A stretch of 64,000 bases of DNA from Gnetum montanum (Eukaryota > Streptophyta > Gnetopsida > Gnetales > Gnetaceae). A program made the position numbers and the translations under genes. The stretch lies in NCBI GenBank assembly GCA_015680685.1, contig MNCI01022151.1, positions 638,376 to 702,375 on the forward strand, read 5' to 3'. The notes under the pieces are model-generated. The model made no database searches and was not told where the DNA came from. It saw only the letters and a program-made list of their open reading frames with translations. This document shows positions 22,972 to 36,049 of the stretch, piece after piece (the first letter of the stretch is position 1; every line of letters starts with the position of its first letter).

Positions 22972-24950
22972 TTTCCATGTGGCTACCTCTATTGCACTCT
23001 TTTGGTGAATGGCATGAACCTCCTTCATGAAGAGGTTTCTATTTTCAACTACAAATCTCATTAACTCTATGTTTACTCTGGCTAGTTGGTTTTGCTATTG
23101 ATGGATAAAGTTGGTTAACTATTTGTTATGCTCATTAACATTTTGCAGGCAATGATTCTTTGTGATCAGTTGCACATTCTCTTGGGGGGGGGGGGGGGGG
23201 GGGGCGGNNNNNNNNNNNNNNNNNTGTACTAGGTACACTTTACCAAGGATTGGTAGAACACTGCTATCTCCATTGCACCCTCAACCCCTTTTAGTCTAGT
23301 GTGAAGTTCTGCAAGAGCTTCATCTCTTGTCAATGCTAGGTTAAGAAATGCAGGGTTGGTAATTTGGGCTCTTAATTTAGCAACTTTAGTAGCCAAGTGT
23401 TCATTCAGCTCCTTGGCTATTTTGAGTTACCCTTCTAAGATAATGTTTTTAACCCTTGCCTCTAGCAGATTTGACTAGGTTATAATAATACTATCCAAAA
23501 AATCAAAGACATTAGGAAGCTATTATCTACTTCCCACCAATGAGTCTAGGAATTCTTCATATTGTGCTATGCTTAATCTACTACGTATGGTCCCTATGTA
23601 CATCTGCACATCTTTGAGTGCATTGATGTTTGATATAGACATCACAAGTGCATTGAGTGTTTTGGTAATTTTATCAACAACCACCTCTCTTTTTGTCTCC
23701 TGCCCTTAGTACTGCATCACCAACACTATTTCCCCTTCACATTCCTCCAAGTTCACTGAGAAGGTCACAGCATTCTAAGAAATTTCTAGGAGTGGCTACT
23801 ATTCTACAAGAGATACCATGACCTCTCTAGTGCTAGGATTCAACCTCATGGAAAATTGCATTCATTTGGCCAAGAAAATAGATCCACCTTCTCCCATCAG
23901 GCTAACTATTTGAGCCACCTCATTTAGATGACTTATCATTGGCTAGTATATAGATGGGTCCCCACCACTCATGCTTGCTCATTACTCTTGTTGGCTCAAG
24001 AGCTATTCTCTGTATTCGTGCAACCATTAGGCTATTGTAGCAACATTTGGCATAGTTTTTTGAGTGGTAGGTGAAGGTGGTGACTGCTACTTCTCTTCTT
24101 AAATGGTTGTTGTAGGCATTTTATTTTTCATTATCTCTATTAAATTACTGGTCAAAGCATGCCTAACAACATCTTTTGTATAATAGTCTATCCCTCCCAT
24201 CCAATAGAGTTTTTTTATAAGGCATGGGAAGGGGAGTGCCTTCCTTCCATGTTCATTTTCTTTAAACTACTTCTCTATCTCTAGATAGGTCAGCTGTGGA
24301 AGGTTGATAGGGAATCTCCCCCTTAGATCAGTGCATGCATGGGCAGAAAAGGTAGTGATCTTGCTGGGCCTCATTGTGGGATTTAGGTGAAAGGCCACAA
24401 TCTTGTAGTGGATCCTTTTTTTTGGTGTGAGTGTGTATTTCTTCTTGCGGTTGACACCATAACACCATTGGTGAATCCATTTCTGTTGGATGCTAGGGTC
24501 CACTTGAATTGGAATCTCAGTAAGATTTGCCCTAGTTTCTGGCAACCAAAGCACTTCAGTAATGGCCTACATCAAGTAGAACACTAAGATGTCCTTGATT
24601 TTGACTATTCAACTAGATTGCATCCAGAATAAGAATGTCTCTCCCATGTACCACTCCCTAATGGAAGTGATAATTGGCCACATGGGAGAGATCTTCATTT
24701 TGTCCTATACTTCTTTAGGTGTTTGCTCCAGGAAAGAGCCAAAGTTTAATTCTTGAAACACTATTTTTTGGACCTCCTTTGATCTAATTTGATTTAGGCA
24801 AGCTTCTGTCAAGGTTACCTTAAGGTTTGCTTATTGAGCTGGTGCCTCATCCTTGTGGGAATGTTCTATTGCTATTGTTGGTTCTAGAATATGATGAATA
24901 GATTTCACCTTGGCCTTTTTCCTAAGAGGACTTATGGCATGGATTGTAAG
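22972..24950 (-). pseudogene. Extra ORF (aORF) of element C, decayed and incomplete
   Basis: It is homologous to the extra ORF of A. The best stretch is 24267-24554: WIHQWCYGVN, KIVAFHLNPTMRPSKITTFSAHAC and INLPQLTYLEIEK; LPFPCLIKK follows just left. A coiled-coil-like part rich in Glu, Leu and Gln follows to about 22972. The likely start is near 24945 (ATGCCATAAG, matching ATGCCTAAAA in A). It is interrupted by an assembly gap at 23208-23224, and its last quarter is missing at the misassembled junction. The function is unknown; a Transposase_32-like N-terminal domain is suggested from memory only. Confidence 0.6.
23184..23224. other. Poly-G run and N gap (artefact)
   Basis: A run of 21 G, then CGG, then 17 N (23208-23224). 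Such a poly-G next to a gap is typical of read or gap-closing error. No feature crosses it reliably. Confidence 0.85.
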
Positions 24951-25079
24951 TGGTTCTTCCTTGGCTTATTCTTGGCCATTTCTCTCTTGGTTGGGATGAT
25001 CCTCCTTCCTACATGTGTTTACCTTTCGGTGATATTTATAGTCACAACATATCCGTGGATTAGTAGATATAACATGTAA

Positions 25080-27060
25080 CTTTAAATATTTGAATACCTT
25101 ATCTCATTAATTAGTTACACTTGGCTCAAGTTAGACCATGGAAAATTGATTATTTTATTAATTAATTTTCATTATAAGTATGATTGAAGCTTGTTGAAAG
25201 AGTTTAACTTCTATAATTTGGTGTTTAAATGTTAATTTCTTAGTTCAACCTTTGTGGGTCCCATGACTAAGAGCTTACCCTTGGTAGCTATAGGGTCAAA
25301 GAATAGAGTGATTTAGATAAACGGTTGGGAAGTTAGGGGGTCATGCATATTTATATTATTTTTGTGCTATATCGATGGGGCTATGTATATAGGGTTTCGT
25401 ATACACATGGGCTTTGTTGACAGGGCTCCACATAATCAAAATTCTCAAATGTGAATATCATGAAAAATACAAGGAATTTTAGAATGAATTTGGAGTCCAT
25501 GGAATCCTAGAAAAGCCAAGAATATGATGAAATCATTGAAGAGGATCTTTAAAATCTCAAAAAATGAAAAATTTGATAGAGAATGTGTGCATTAAACAAA
25601 ATAGGTAAAGGAACACATGGTTGGATGCAGAAGATGGGTGTACAAAAGATTTTGATTGGATAAGATGCTTAATGAACCTTACCAAGGGATATGCAACTAG
25701 GTCTTCCCCATAGCAGGCACATGCCTTGTTTTCTCTTTCATAACCTCAACCTAAGGAGTTCGTGGGCCGCATAGGTGATTAATGGTTGATGAAAGTTAAG
25801 GACCAAAACTCAAAAGATTCTATCAAAGAATTCAAGCACGTTAGACAAAAACACTAAATTAAGAACATGGACATTGGCAGTGAGGTGAGTCATAGGCAAC
25901 ATAGATGGATGATGAAGAAGGTAGAATGGAATTCCGAATTGAGATCATAAGAAGTACCTTGTGGATTTGTGTTTAAATGACCTGAGAAGATCCATCCTTA
26001 GTTTAGAAAAAAACCAACTGCTTTCAGTGACTTTGCATCACCACTCCAAAATTGATCCACCCCCTCAAGACACAAGAGTGCTCTCACAAAACAACTACCA
26101 TTCCATAAAGAGAAGAAAAGAGAAGTAGGAAGAGAAAGAGGACCTTAGTTAGAGGGGACCTTCAGGCATGGGTAACATATCTTTCTAGTCCCATAACTAG
26201 TGCTTCTAGCTTGTTTATTTATCTAAGGGATGTGCTTTAAATTCACATCATGTTTTATTTTGTTTTTTTCTTTTTGGATGGGAACCACACCATGTAAAGA
26301 CTTCATTCAACTTCTTGTTATTATTCAACATGGAATGGTAAGAAGTCTATGAAAACACTTGTGAACCCAATCAAGTAGAAGAGTACAAAGAGTATTGAGT
26401 CCCCTTGAAGTCACACCCTATGCAAACCTTTAAATCCCTTCCAATTCTAGAAACTACCAAGTTCATAAATTTATTAAAATTTTATTTAATTAAATGGATC
26501 TCACACTTCCAAAACAAGGAAAACCATAGAGTTTGTGGATGCATGGATGTCATGGAACCACTACCTATTCCACGAAAAAAAAACCATGTCTTAGCCATTG
26601 GTACAAAAATTTAAAAATAGAAACGAGACATTCGCAAACAAAACATTAAGCACAAACCACCATTCGTAACAGCTACAACACCATTGTGTCCTATTGGCAC
26701 AAAGCACGTTTATTAACAAAAATTAGAAAATCACACTAAAATAAAGTAAAATATATAAGAAAGTGTAAAATACTCAAGAAATGTTTAAATGTACTAATAA
26801 TGGTGTAAAACAAAAATGCTGTAAAATAGGAAGAAGTGTTAAAATCAAAATGGTATAAAATAAATAATTTGCAAAGATAAAAATGTGTAAAAAAAAATAT
26901 AAAAACTGAGTCATGTATATGATTAGCATAGATAGCCATCTCCCTCACGATTGAGTTGGAAGGAGGAGATTTGAAACATTGATCATAGTTACCCATCCGT
27001 TGAGGTATTTGTTGCACTAGCTTACTTTGGCTCATGGAAAGGCTATATCTATTGGACATT
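25080..27060 (-). other. Spacer of element C with conserved block and internal promoter-like segment
   Basis: Collinear with 3371-5540 of A. It includes the conserved block (about 26150-26285) and an A/G tract beside it. A U3-like stretch has CCATCGATATAGCAC, then TATAAATAT at 25355-25347. A donor-like AGGGTAAGC has its GT at 25278-25277. No ORF is credible; the AT-rich frame at 26736-27059 is non-coding spacer. Confidence 0.65.
25347..25430 (-). promoter_or_regulatory. Possible internal promoter ahead of the extra ORF in C
   Basis: The minus strand reads GTCAACAAAGCCCATG, CCCCATCGATATAGCAC, then TATAAATATGC. C's own LTR U3 has the same style of GGCC/ATCGATGGGG repeats (34000-34100) followed by CTATAAATATGCAC (TATA at 33973-33966). 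It sits at the matching place to A, about 400 bp before the extra ORF. Confidence 0.45.
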
Positions 27061-30000
27061 GACTAACTCCTTTTTATTTAGGCTTTCAGGTTTGTATATG
27101 ATCATGGCCCTAGAAGGAAAGGCTTCATCGATTATATAAGGCCCTTCCCACAACATTTGGAATTTGGTTTTTTGAGGTACGTGTGTGGGATTCTAGTAGA
27201 GAACCTTATCTCTCGATTGAAATTTTACTTTTCATATTCTAAGATCATGACGTTGTTTGTTGAATGCCTTGTGCACTTCATTTGAAGACAAGGCTATCAA
27301 TTGATTTTTTTCTAGCACATTGAGATTGATCAATATTTCTTTTTGTGCCAAACATAGGTCAAGATCCATGTCACAAGTTGTTATGAGTGTATAGAGCTCA
27401 AACTGAATTGGAAGTGTTGAACGTTTGCCATACATTAACTCATAGTGAGATTAGCCAATAGGGAGTTTCCATGTTAAGTGGTAGGTCCAAAGGACATCTT
27501 TGAGTTTTGTACTCTAGTCTCTCCTATAATTGTTAATTTTTCTTGTTAGAATCTTTTTAATTTTCCTATTAGTGACCTCTACTTGACTGTTGGCTTGGGG
27601 GTGATATGGTGTTGTTACTTTATGTTCAACCCCCAAGCATTGCATGAGTTTTCAAAAAGTGGCACTTGTAAACTAGGTTCCATTGTTAGAAATCAGTGCA
27701 TGTGGCACCCCAAAACATGTTCACAACATTTTGTTATATGAATCGAGTAGTAATGGATGATGTACAATCGGTGACGACTACTGCTTCTATCCATTTGGTA
27801 TAGTAGTCGATGACAATAATTATTTATGCCTTTCCATTGAACATGAGTGTGATGGGACTGAAGAAATATATGCCCCATATGTCAAATGATCTCATTCATT
27901 GAATCTACTATTGAGGATCCTCCATAACTATGATCATCCCACTTTCTCATTGGTAGCAAACACAAGATCAAAACAATTGGTGGGCATCCCTAAAGATTGT
28001 GGACCAAGAGCATCCTACCAAAAGGATTTTTATTATCATGCATCTCCTAGCATAGTGGCTTCCACAAGGACCCTCATGAGTATCTTGGAGAACATGCAAT
28101 TGATCTGAATTAGGTACACACTAGCAAACTAGGCCATTGGCACACATCTTGTAAAGATGTTCGTTGATTTCCATGAAGTGCTTAAATTGATGAAGAAATT
28201 GTTGTTTTTTCCTATGGTCCAAATCTTGTGGCATCTCCTGAGTGAGAAGATAAGTGAGAATGTCATCATACCATTTTGGTTCTATGGGCACTTGTTCATT
28301 TATTACAGTGGTAAAGAGGAGTTCATCGAGAACTTGGTCAGAGAGTAGACTCTCCTCCTCTTTGTTATCCCATTGTAATCGAGATGAATGATCAACGACC
28401 ATATTCTCAATTCCCTTTCAATCTACCATTCTAAGATTGAATTCCTACAAGATCACTAGGCACTGTATGACATAGGGGCTCATCGTTGGCTTGTCCATGA
28501 GGAAGTGAATGAAACTATGATCAATGTGCACAAACACTTTATATTCAAGCACATAGCGCTTGAACTTTTCTAGAGCATACACCATTGTCATCAGTTCTTT
28601 TTCCATGGTGGTGTAACTCAATTATGTATCCACAATTCTTTGACTTGCATGGTGGATGTCATATGAACATTTCTTATCATCCAACTACATAAGCATAGCT
28701 CCCAAGGCATAGTTAGATGCATCTACCATGATATGGAATGGTCTAGACTAGTTAAGTGCTCATAGAATTGGAGTCTCTATGAGCTTCTACTTGATGCTTT
28801 AGAATGAATTTTCACATTCCTTGGTCTAGATGAAGGAATCATCTTCCTTTTAAAACTTGACCAATGGTTTTGTGATCTTAGAAAAATTCTCTATAAATCA
28901 TCGGTAGTAACCAATGTGTCCAAGGAATGATTGAACATCTTTGATAGTTTTTGGTTGGTGAGTGATTCCTTGGATGACCCTTATCTTTTTAGGGTCTACC
29001 TTGATCCCTTTCTGCAAAATTTGATGCCCTAATACCATGCCCTCTTGGACCATGAGATGGCTCTTTTGCCAATTGATTTGTAGATTTTTCTCCACACATC
29101 TTTTTAGTACTTACTCAAGGAGGTTCAAGGCTTGCTTGAAGGTAACACCATAAGTGGAGAAGTCATCCATGAATACTTCCACTCCAGTACATATTTTTTG
29201 TTGAAAGATACCTAAGACCAAATGTTGGAAAGTGGTAGGAGCATTGCATAAACCAAAAGGCATCTTGTAATATGCAAAGGTCCCCTAGGAACTTGTGAGT
29301 GTTTTTTTGGCATGATCTCTTAGTGCAATCTGGATTTGGTTATAGTCACTATAACCATCTAGAAAATTGTAATAGTAATGCTCAGATATGATGTCTAACA
29401 CCTAATCAACAAATGACAACATAAAATGATCTTTGAATGTTGCCATGTTTAACAACCTAAGGTTAATACAAACTTTCCATTTACTACCTCTCTTTGGCAC
29501 TATCACAAGTGAGCTGACCCACTCTCTATCTGCAATGGGGTAGATGAACCCTATCTTAAGGAGTTTCTCAATATCCTCTTTAGCAATTTGCTTCAATTTT
29601 CAGTTCAACCGCCATTGTGGTTGCCTCCTTGGCTTCTGGGATGGATCAATGTAAATGCGATGCTACCATATCCATGGATTAATTCTAGTGAGTTCAGGAT
29701 ATGACCAAGCAAAGGTTGTTGGCCATTTATTGATCATTTTGAAAAAATTTTCTTTTTGCTAAGGAGCAAGTTTGACATTAATTATAATCAGCTTGCCATT
29801 TTTAAGAATGCATATTCTAGGCTAGTAAGTAGAGTTTTCAACTCTAGGGGCTCTTGTTTAAAATTCTTGGGGATCTGCAACTGTTCCCAATTGATATAAT
29901 CATTTTCATCATTAGAGAGTTGGTGATAAACTCACTCTAGTTCATCCATGCCTATGACATAAGTGCATGTCAGGCTCTCAATAGTTTCCATGCACATTAT

Positions 30001-30560
30001 CCTATTGTTAGAATCAATGATCAGCCACTAGGTACCCTCCTATTTTATGGCTACTATGTACAGACACCTTTGAATATTTTCCTCATGTGAACACTGCTTG
30101 CATGTAAAAGAACCTTGCTCATTTCACAAACCAAAGTTTTTGCACGTGATTGCACCCTATATCATTGTAAGCGATGCATGAAACTCATCTTTTCTCGATC
30201 TTTCCAAATGCATTTTCCTTAGATATCTTCAAGGAAAGATCTTTGATTTTCATTCTTGCATAAATAGTGCTTAGCCATGCCCTTTCCATAATGATTGGGA
30301 AGTTCCCCTTGTAATTTTCAACATTGATTACTAGGAAATTGGCAGGATAAGACCACCCAGAGATAGTGGTCACAATGTCTTCAACCAGTCCTAATGAAAC
30401 ATTGATGGACTAGTCTACCAATTCCAATCTGATATTGCTCTTCTTAAGAGGTAGTAGGTTCCAAGTAGTATAGATCTCATGAGAAATCAAGTTCACATTG
30501 GAATCTAATCGAAGAAGAGCTTTACATGGTTCATTCCTAGCAATTTATAAATAGATAAGG
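27061..30560 (-). pseudogene. pol: pol of element C (protease, RT, RNase H, integrase), moderately decayed
   Basis: Protease (about 30180-30560) has TTISGWSYPANFLVI and FPIIMERAWLSTIYA; its catalytic region is mutated (LDSN in place of DSG). RT (about 28890-29700) has IGFIYPIADREWVSSLVIVPKRG, CINLRLLN, YSDYNQIQI, EVFMDDFSTYG (near 29160, catalytic Asps kept), WQKSHLMVQEGMVLGHQI and FLGHIGYYR. RNase H is at about 28440-28870. Integrase is at about 27100-28400; 28121-28402 holds the linker and zinc-binding start (LLTQEMPQDLDHRKKQQFLH). The stretch 27232-27435 carries the late integrase segment ending FNKQRHDLRI. Gln codons here match stop codons in A. Confidence 0.87.
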
Positions 30561-33130
30561 AGATTCCTAGCATCAGCTAATTTCCTAGGAAGATTTCTAG
30601 CTTAGATCCAATCAGATACAATATGAGCGAGGATAACAGTATGGATTTTGGGCAGCATTTGATTTGAAGGGGACTCGATGGAATTATTTACAAAGGATGA
30701 GGTAGGAGTAGGGTGATCAACTGCTTGAGTCTATGAGGGCTTAGTGGGGCTACTAGTTTAGAAGAATGGTCTTTTATAAGCATGAGTTTTTGAACCCCTC
30801 AGTTGATGAACTGATTGTAGATTAAGTAGTATTACATTGTTTTGGCTGGGCTGGAAGTTCATCCTACATAGATGGAGTAGGTAATAGTTGTGTTGAGGGT
30901 GGAGGAACAGGTACAAAAATAAGAGGAGGATAAGGATAAAATGTGGCATCTCTCCTAGAATGTGTAGAATGAGCTCTATAGTATTTGGGATGGTAGTAGT
31001 GATGTTGGAAAGAAGAAACATGACTAGAACTATGCTTTATAACTGCCTACTTGTAAGGGTACTGCCTTGGTGGTGGCATCCCTTAGAACTATGCTTGGTG
31101 CCACTATTGATATTGTTCATACGATTGTAGTGGAATTCCACTTGGATAATATTGTTGTTGTTGATGGAACTACCTAGGATTACCTTCAGGATAAGGTAAT
31201 CTTCTGGGTGTTTACCCTTTTTCTATTCATGGATATAGAGCATATAACTCAAACTCCTATAAGTGTGACATAATGGGGAAACATTCCTTAAGATGTCCAT
31301 ATTGGAAAATGTCACATCCACTGTCATCATCTGATTCAGTTTTTTCAACTTCATCTACTACAATAATCTTGACCTTACCAATTTGGTAGGCACGTTCAAC
31401 TTCTTTTCACTTCCTATGGTTATAATTACTACTCTACTCTCTTGATTCTTTGGTGATTTTCAAAGCAATTTGGAATTTTTCATCCAATCAATTCCACATT
31501 TTATCCACCTTAGCTAAAATTTCATATATAGATTTTTGGATCAATAAGGGTATTTCTGTTTACCACCTCATCAAGTGGTGATTCCTTCCCATTGTCACAA
31601 AATCAGACTTCCCTTTTCTGATGGAAGAATCCTTGTTATATTCCTCTACACTTTCATGTTTTCTTAACTCTCCTTCTTCTTTGGCTACCTACTCAATTAG
31701 CCTTTGAATTTGATGGGCTCTAAGTTCTAATAGTCTCCCTTGGGCATAAACGCCAAGAGTTTTTATCATTTTTGATCTAAGTCCATCTATGATATGGCGA
31801 AGTTATTCTAGCTAAGAATAACGATGGCTAGGGCATTGATGCATGAGAGAATAGTATCTGCCCATGGTGGCATCCAAAGGTTCATGGTTTTCTTACTTCC
31901 ATCCTTAGATCTGCCTTCTCAAATTAGACACTCTAGAATACATCTGATACTTATCATTAAATAGCTCAAGCATTGTACTCCACCTACAAATGGATTCTAG
32001 CTCCAAGGACTAGTACTAGCTTTGTGCTTCCTTGATGAGTGTCCTAGAAAATAGGTTTAATTTTTGCCAATTGTTTTCAATATTTTGTAAGGCATAGGCA
32101 TCATGAAAATATTGAAGACATGTTTGTGGATTAGAGTTATATCTCCCTTTAAATCTAGGAATATTATTCATATCAAGTCATCTAATCCAACTATCTTTCA
32201 CATGCCTCGTTGGAATTTTTATAGCCTCTATGATATTTAATATGCTTTAAGTTGCCAGCAAAGGCTCATCATTGTCATTATTTCAATGACATTCTCTACT
32301 ACCCCTTCAGTCATTATGGGCCTAGCAATCATCATTTTTGTCCTGCTGTTCACCTCCATCACAATTGTTCTTTCTGTAGTGTTTGTTAGAACTAGAAGAG
32401 AAAGAAAAAGATGTAAATGAAAAGGGTGAAGATGGAGGAGGACTATCACCACCATGGCATCTACCAACTTCTCTTCAATTTTCATGGCCACGTTCATTAG
32501 TTTTCTTATCATCTTGACACTTATTCGAGCCCCTACCTTGACTACCATCTTTACCTGAGTCTGGATTATTGATAATGGACCATAGATTTAGGGCCACATC
32601 CCCATCACCAATAATAAGGGATGGAGAATATTCATGTTGGAAGCCCCTAGAGGGGGATCCTCATTATCATCTTGGTTAAGCAAGACCAAGGGATTAGTGA
32701 ACTATTTTCCCTTCACAAACTCATGATGCTTCTCCCAGTGTTGATCTCTCCTGCATTCTGTTTTAGTGGGATGGTAGTCCCGATAGTCATAATCATGCAC
32801 AATGTGCTCCTCTTAAAGATCTTGGATGCCAAACCTCCTAAGAGTTTGAAGCATCATCACAGGCACAAATTAATTGAGAGGCATTATAATGTTGCCTTTC
32901 ATATCATGCCATCACAATTGTTTATCCTTATGTAGGATAAAGGTGAAATCAGGCACATACTCATTTGGATGAGTATACACCACTTTGCATTCTTAAGGAA
33001 CTAGGGAGTTTAGTATCATCATGCTTATGAGAAGAAGACATTTTGCAATACAAATAGGATATCAATGTGCTTATGTGATTATATTATTTGTGATAATGAT
33101 TTTGATCTTAGGGTTCATCCAATTATGTTA
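30561..33130 (-). pseudogene. gag: gag of element C, decayed
   Basis: The capsid-like region is at about 31640-32140, including sequence corresponding to MLELFNDKYQ in element G near 31975. A C-terminal Tyr/Gln/Pro-rich part is at 30800-31200. N-terminal Ser/Arg-rich sequence lies near 32240-32550. No single frame stays open. The long plus-strand frame at 32672-32935 is antisense. Confidence 0.7.
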
Positions 33131-33174
33131 ATGATGTTCACTAAACCTAGATAGTGCACATTTCAACAAAAGAA

Positions 33175-33194
33175 ATCCTCGAAAATGGTGCCAA
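33175..33194 (-). other. Primer binding site of element C (tRNA-Asp type)
   Basis: On the minus strand TTGGCACCATTTTCGAGGAT directly follows the LTR end. It is a decayed match to TTGGCGCCGTTGCCGGGGAT, the complement of the plant tRNA-Asp 3' end, as used by Athila-type elements. Confidence 0.75.
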
Positions 33195-34134
33195 TGATGA
33201 GTAGTTGAGTACCCCTATGCTCAACCATACAGTCACCAAGTGTTCACGTGTGATCTGATCGAATCTCTATGTCTTCCAGTACACTACTCTTCTAGGAAGT
33301 GAACTTTGTGCTAATAGTCATTCATTGTCTTCTCAATTACACTTGTGATGCACAAAGGTATGGTTAAGTGTAATCAAGGCATATGATTTTTATTATTTTA
33401 AGTTTTATTTTCTTGGTGCTTGAAATAGAGAAAGGAAGTAATTTAATAACTAATTTAATTTGACTAATTAAAAAATCTCAAAATAGTCCTAACACAAGCA
33501 TATGGTCCCACTTTATGTACATGTCCTAAACCCACATATCCACTATTAGGATTACCAAGCATTATGCTACTAGGCGAACCAAGCAATAATGCTACTAAAA
33601 TTACCAAGTGAATACATGCTTACACTCGAAACAGTCATACTCTATGTTTAATCTATTTAGCTTAATTAATTAACTAATCATTTGAAGTCTAATTTATCTT
33701 AATTAATTGCATAATTAATTAAAATAATAAATTCATAAATGAATCATTAATCTATTCCAAGTGACGTAAGGTTTGATCAAAAGGCTCATCTTTATTGTCG
33801 TTCACACTAGTGTGTTCAAGTACAACAATGCTCGAATAAAGATCTGTATACTTTTGACTCCTGTTGCAGGTACTCAAAGAAATATTATAACTCTAAAATG
33901 AAAAAATTGCAAGAGCTATGCTACAACTATGACAAGACATCCCATAAACATGGCTACTGAGTGCATATTTATAGACTTTATTGTGGAGCTACGTCAATGA
34001 GGCCTCATAGATGCAACAAACACTATGTCGACGTGGCCCTATCGATGGGGCAACACCATGTAGACAAGGCCACATCAACAGGGCCTTGTGGACAAGGCCA
34101 TGTCCTTTCAATTTGACACAACAATGATTCATCA
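33195..34134 (-). repeat. 5' LTR of element C (940 bp)
   Basis: It has TGATGA/TCATCA ends, a TATA box TATAAATA at 33973-33966, and GGCC-rich inverted repeats in U3 (about 33990-34100). It is followed by the tRNA-Asp primer site. Confidence 0.9.
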
Positions 34135-34141
34135 TACACAT

Positions 34142-35930
34142 ATTATCGTTTTTCTTCCAATTTTTGGTTTTCGCAAATGTTGACTTAGTATTTTCTTTTA
34201 CTATCTTTAATGTAGTTGTAAAATTTTCATCAATTGCATTCTAAATATTTTCAAATTTGGCTACAATATCATTAATAAATTTCTATATGGGCAAATATTT
34301 CCTTTAAATTACATCTTTCATTAGCTCCTCCCCTTATGTTTCATAATCTCTTACATTTCACTTCTTGAGAAAAGGATCTCTATTATATTCTTCAATTTAC
34401 TCTCTCTTCCTCAAATCATCTTATTCCTTATCAAGTTGGTCCAATAGCCTTCATGTGTGATGGATTATCATTTCTAATGATCTTCCTTAAGTATACACCA
34501 AAGATCTCTATTATGTTGTTTCTTAATTCATTAATTATGTGCCTAAGCTACTCCCTTGTCAAAAATCCATGCCCCAAGCATCTTTGTAAGAGCAAGTAAT
34601 ACTTGTCCATGGATACATTAATGGATTTATGGGTCCCTTATTTCCACCCTTGGATTTGCTTCATTAGGTCTAATACTCTTAAATATGTTTGGTACTTATC
34701 ATTGAATAATTCTGGCATTGTGCTCCATCCTCATATTGATTTTGGTTCCAATGATCTATACTAGCTCTCTACTTCTTTTATAAGTATTTTCAAAAACAAA
34801 TTTAATTTTTCTCAATCATTTTCAATATTTTGTAATGCTATGGCATTGTGGAAAGCTTAAATATGGTGCTACAAATCTACATCATATCCTCCAAAAGTTG
34901 GAATGTTATTCATATAAAATTGTTTGATATAACTATCCCTTTGATGCCTTGTAGGAATGTACATAGCTTTCCTAATATCAATCATGGTTTTAGTGACTAA
35001 TAGAAGTTCATCATAGTCTTCAAGTTCAATATATTTTTTGTAGTAGTGACACCTATAATGCTTCTCATTGTCTCTACTTCTATGCCTTTATTCTTTATCC
35101 TTCTCTTCTTCTTCATCTTTATTTTTATCAAAATATATTTCTTATTTTGGTTGTTCATTGTGATTCCTTCTTCTTTCCTTGTCATGATCCTTTTACAAAG
35201 TCCTTTCTCTATACCTTCATTTATCTTTATGAGAATCACTTAATAAATGTGATGCAGAGGATGAAGGACTTGCAAAGTGGTGCTAGCTTGCTCTCCTTCT
35301 TCAACACCTTGGTTCATCTCTTTTGGATCTACTAGAGTGCTAGGCCTTGAATTTCATTCTTATTCTTATGTATTCATTATCCATTTCATGGGGTTCTACT
35401 AAGAGAAAACATAACTTTTTTTATTTCAAGTCTTCCTTGCTTAGAATAGGCAGTTGAAAATTAGATTGCTGATGGTGGTAAGACTTTTTAACTTGATATT
35501 ATACATCTCCTTTTTTAGAGAGTAGAATTATCTAAGGTGCTTTCTTCCCTTTTTCTTGATTATATTCTTCTTTCATTATTGTGTCTTTTTTTAAGTTGAT
35601 CTTTGGTTGCTTAACATGATCTTATCATGGTTTTGGTAATCTAATAACCTCCATGAGCATGACCAAGACAATTTTGAAGTAGTGCTACTTGAAGCACTGA
35701 TGATGCAAAATGGTCTAGTGGTACAATAATATTACTAAGTAATTTTCTCCACCTAACTATTCATCTCAATGGCAAATAAAAGTGATGTCTAAAAGTATGA
35801 CTTAATATGAGCATTAGATATTGTTTTTTGTATTGGTCCACTCTAGTTTTCTTCAATGTAGTTCCTATCATTACTTTTATTAAGATCAATAGAAGGTGAG
35901 GAATTTACTTTATGTGTTGAAGCCATTTTT
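34142..35930 (-). pseudogene. gag: gag of element D, N-terminal and middle part
   Basis: It continues D's gag across element C. The order matches C's gag: TACTTATCATTGAATAATTC near 34700 corresponds to the capsid stretch at 31950 in C. The Lys/Arg-rich frame at 34997-35239 is the basic region. Highly decayed. Confidence 0.65.
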
Positions 35931-36049
35931 AATCAATTAGTACTTAAGTATATATGTCTTAGAAATTATTATAAGTATGAAGGACAAACTTTGAAAATGC
36001 AAATACAATTAACTATGATAGAATCAATTAACTAGTATATATTGATATC

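Larger units (their letters stand above)
22358..34141 (-). mobile_element. Element C: Athila/Tat-lineage Ty3 element nested in gag of D
   Basis: CACAT at 22358-22362 and at 34137-34141 flanks the element, and D gag runs on from one side to the other. Two extra bases (TA) sit at the 5' LTR edge. Order on the minus strand: 5' LTR (33195-34134), primer site, gag, protease, RT, RNase H, integrase, spacer, extra ORF, 3' LTR end (22363-22541). The 3' end is disturbed by an assembly error (22542-22971) and a gap (23208-23224). The coding parts have fewer stops than A or D, so it is younger. Confidence 0.85.

Noticed and set aside
35046-35335. Two overlapping hydrophobic plus-strand ORFs
   Set aside because: They are the reverse of the Lys/Arg-rich gag region of element D.
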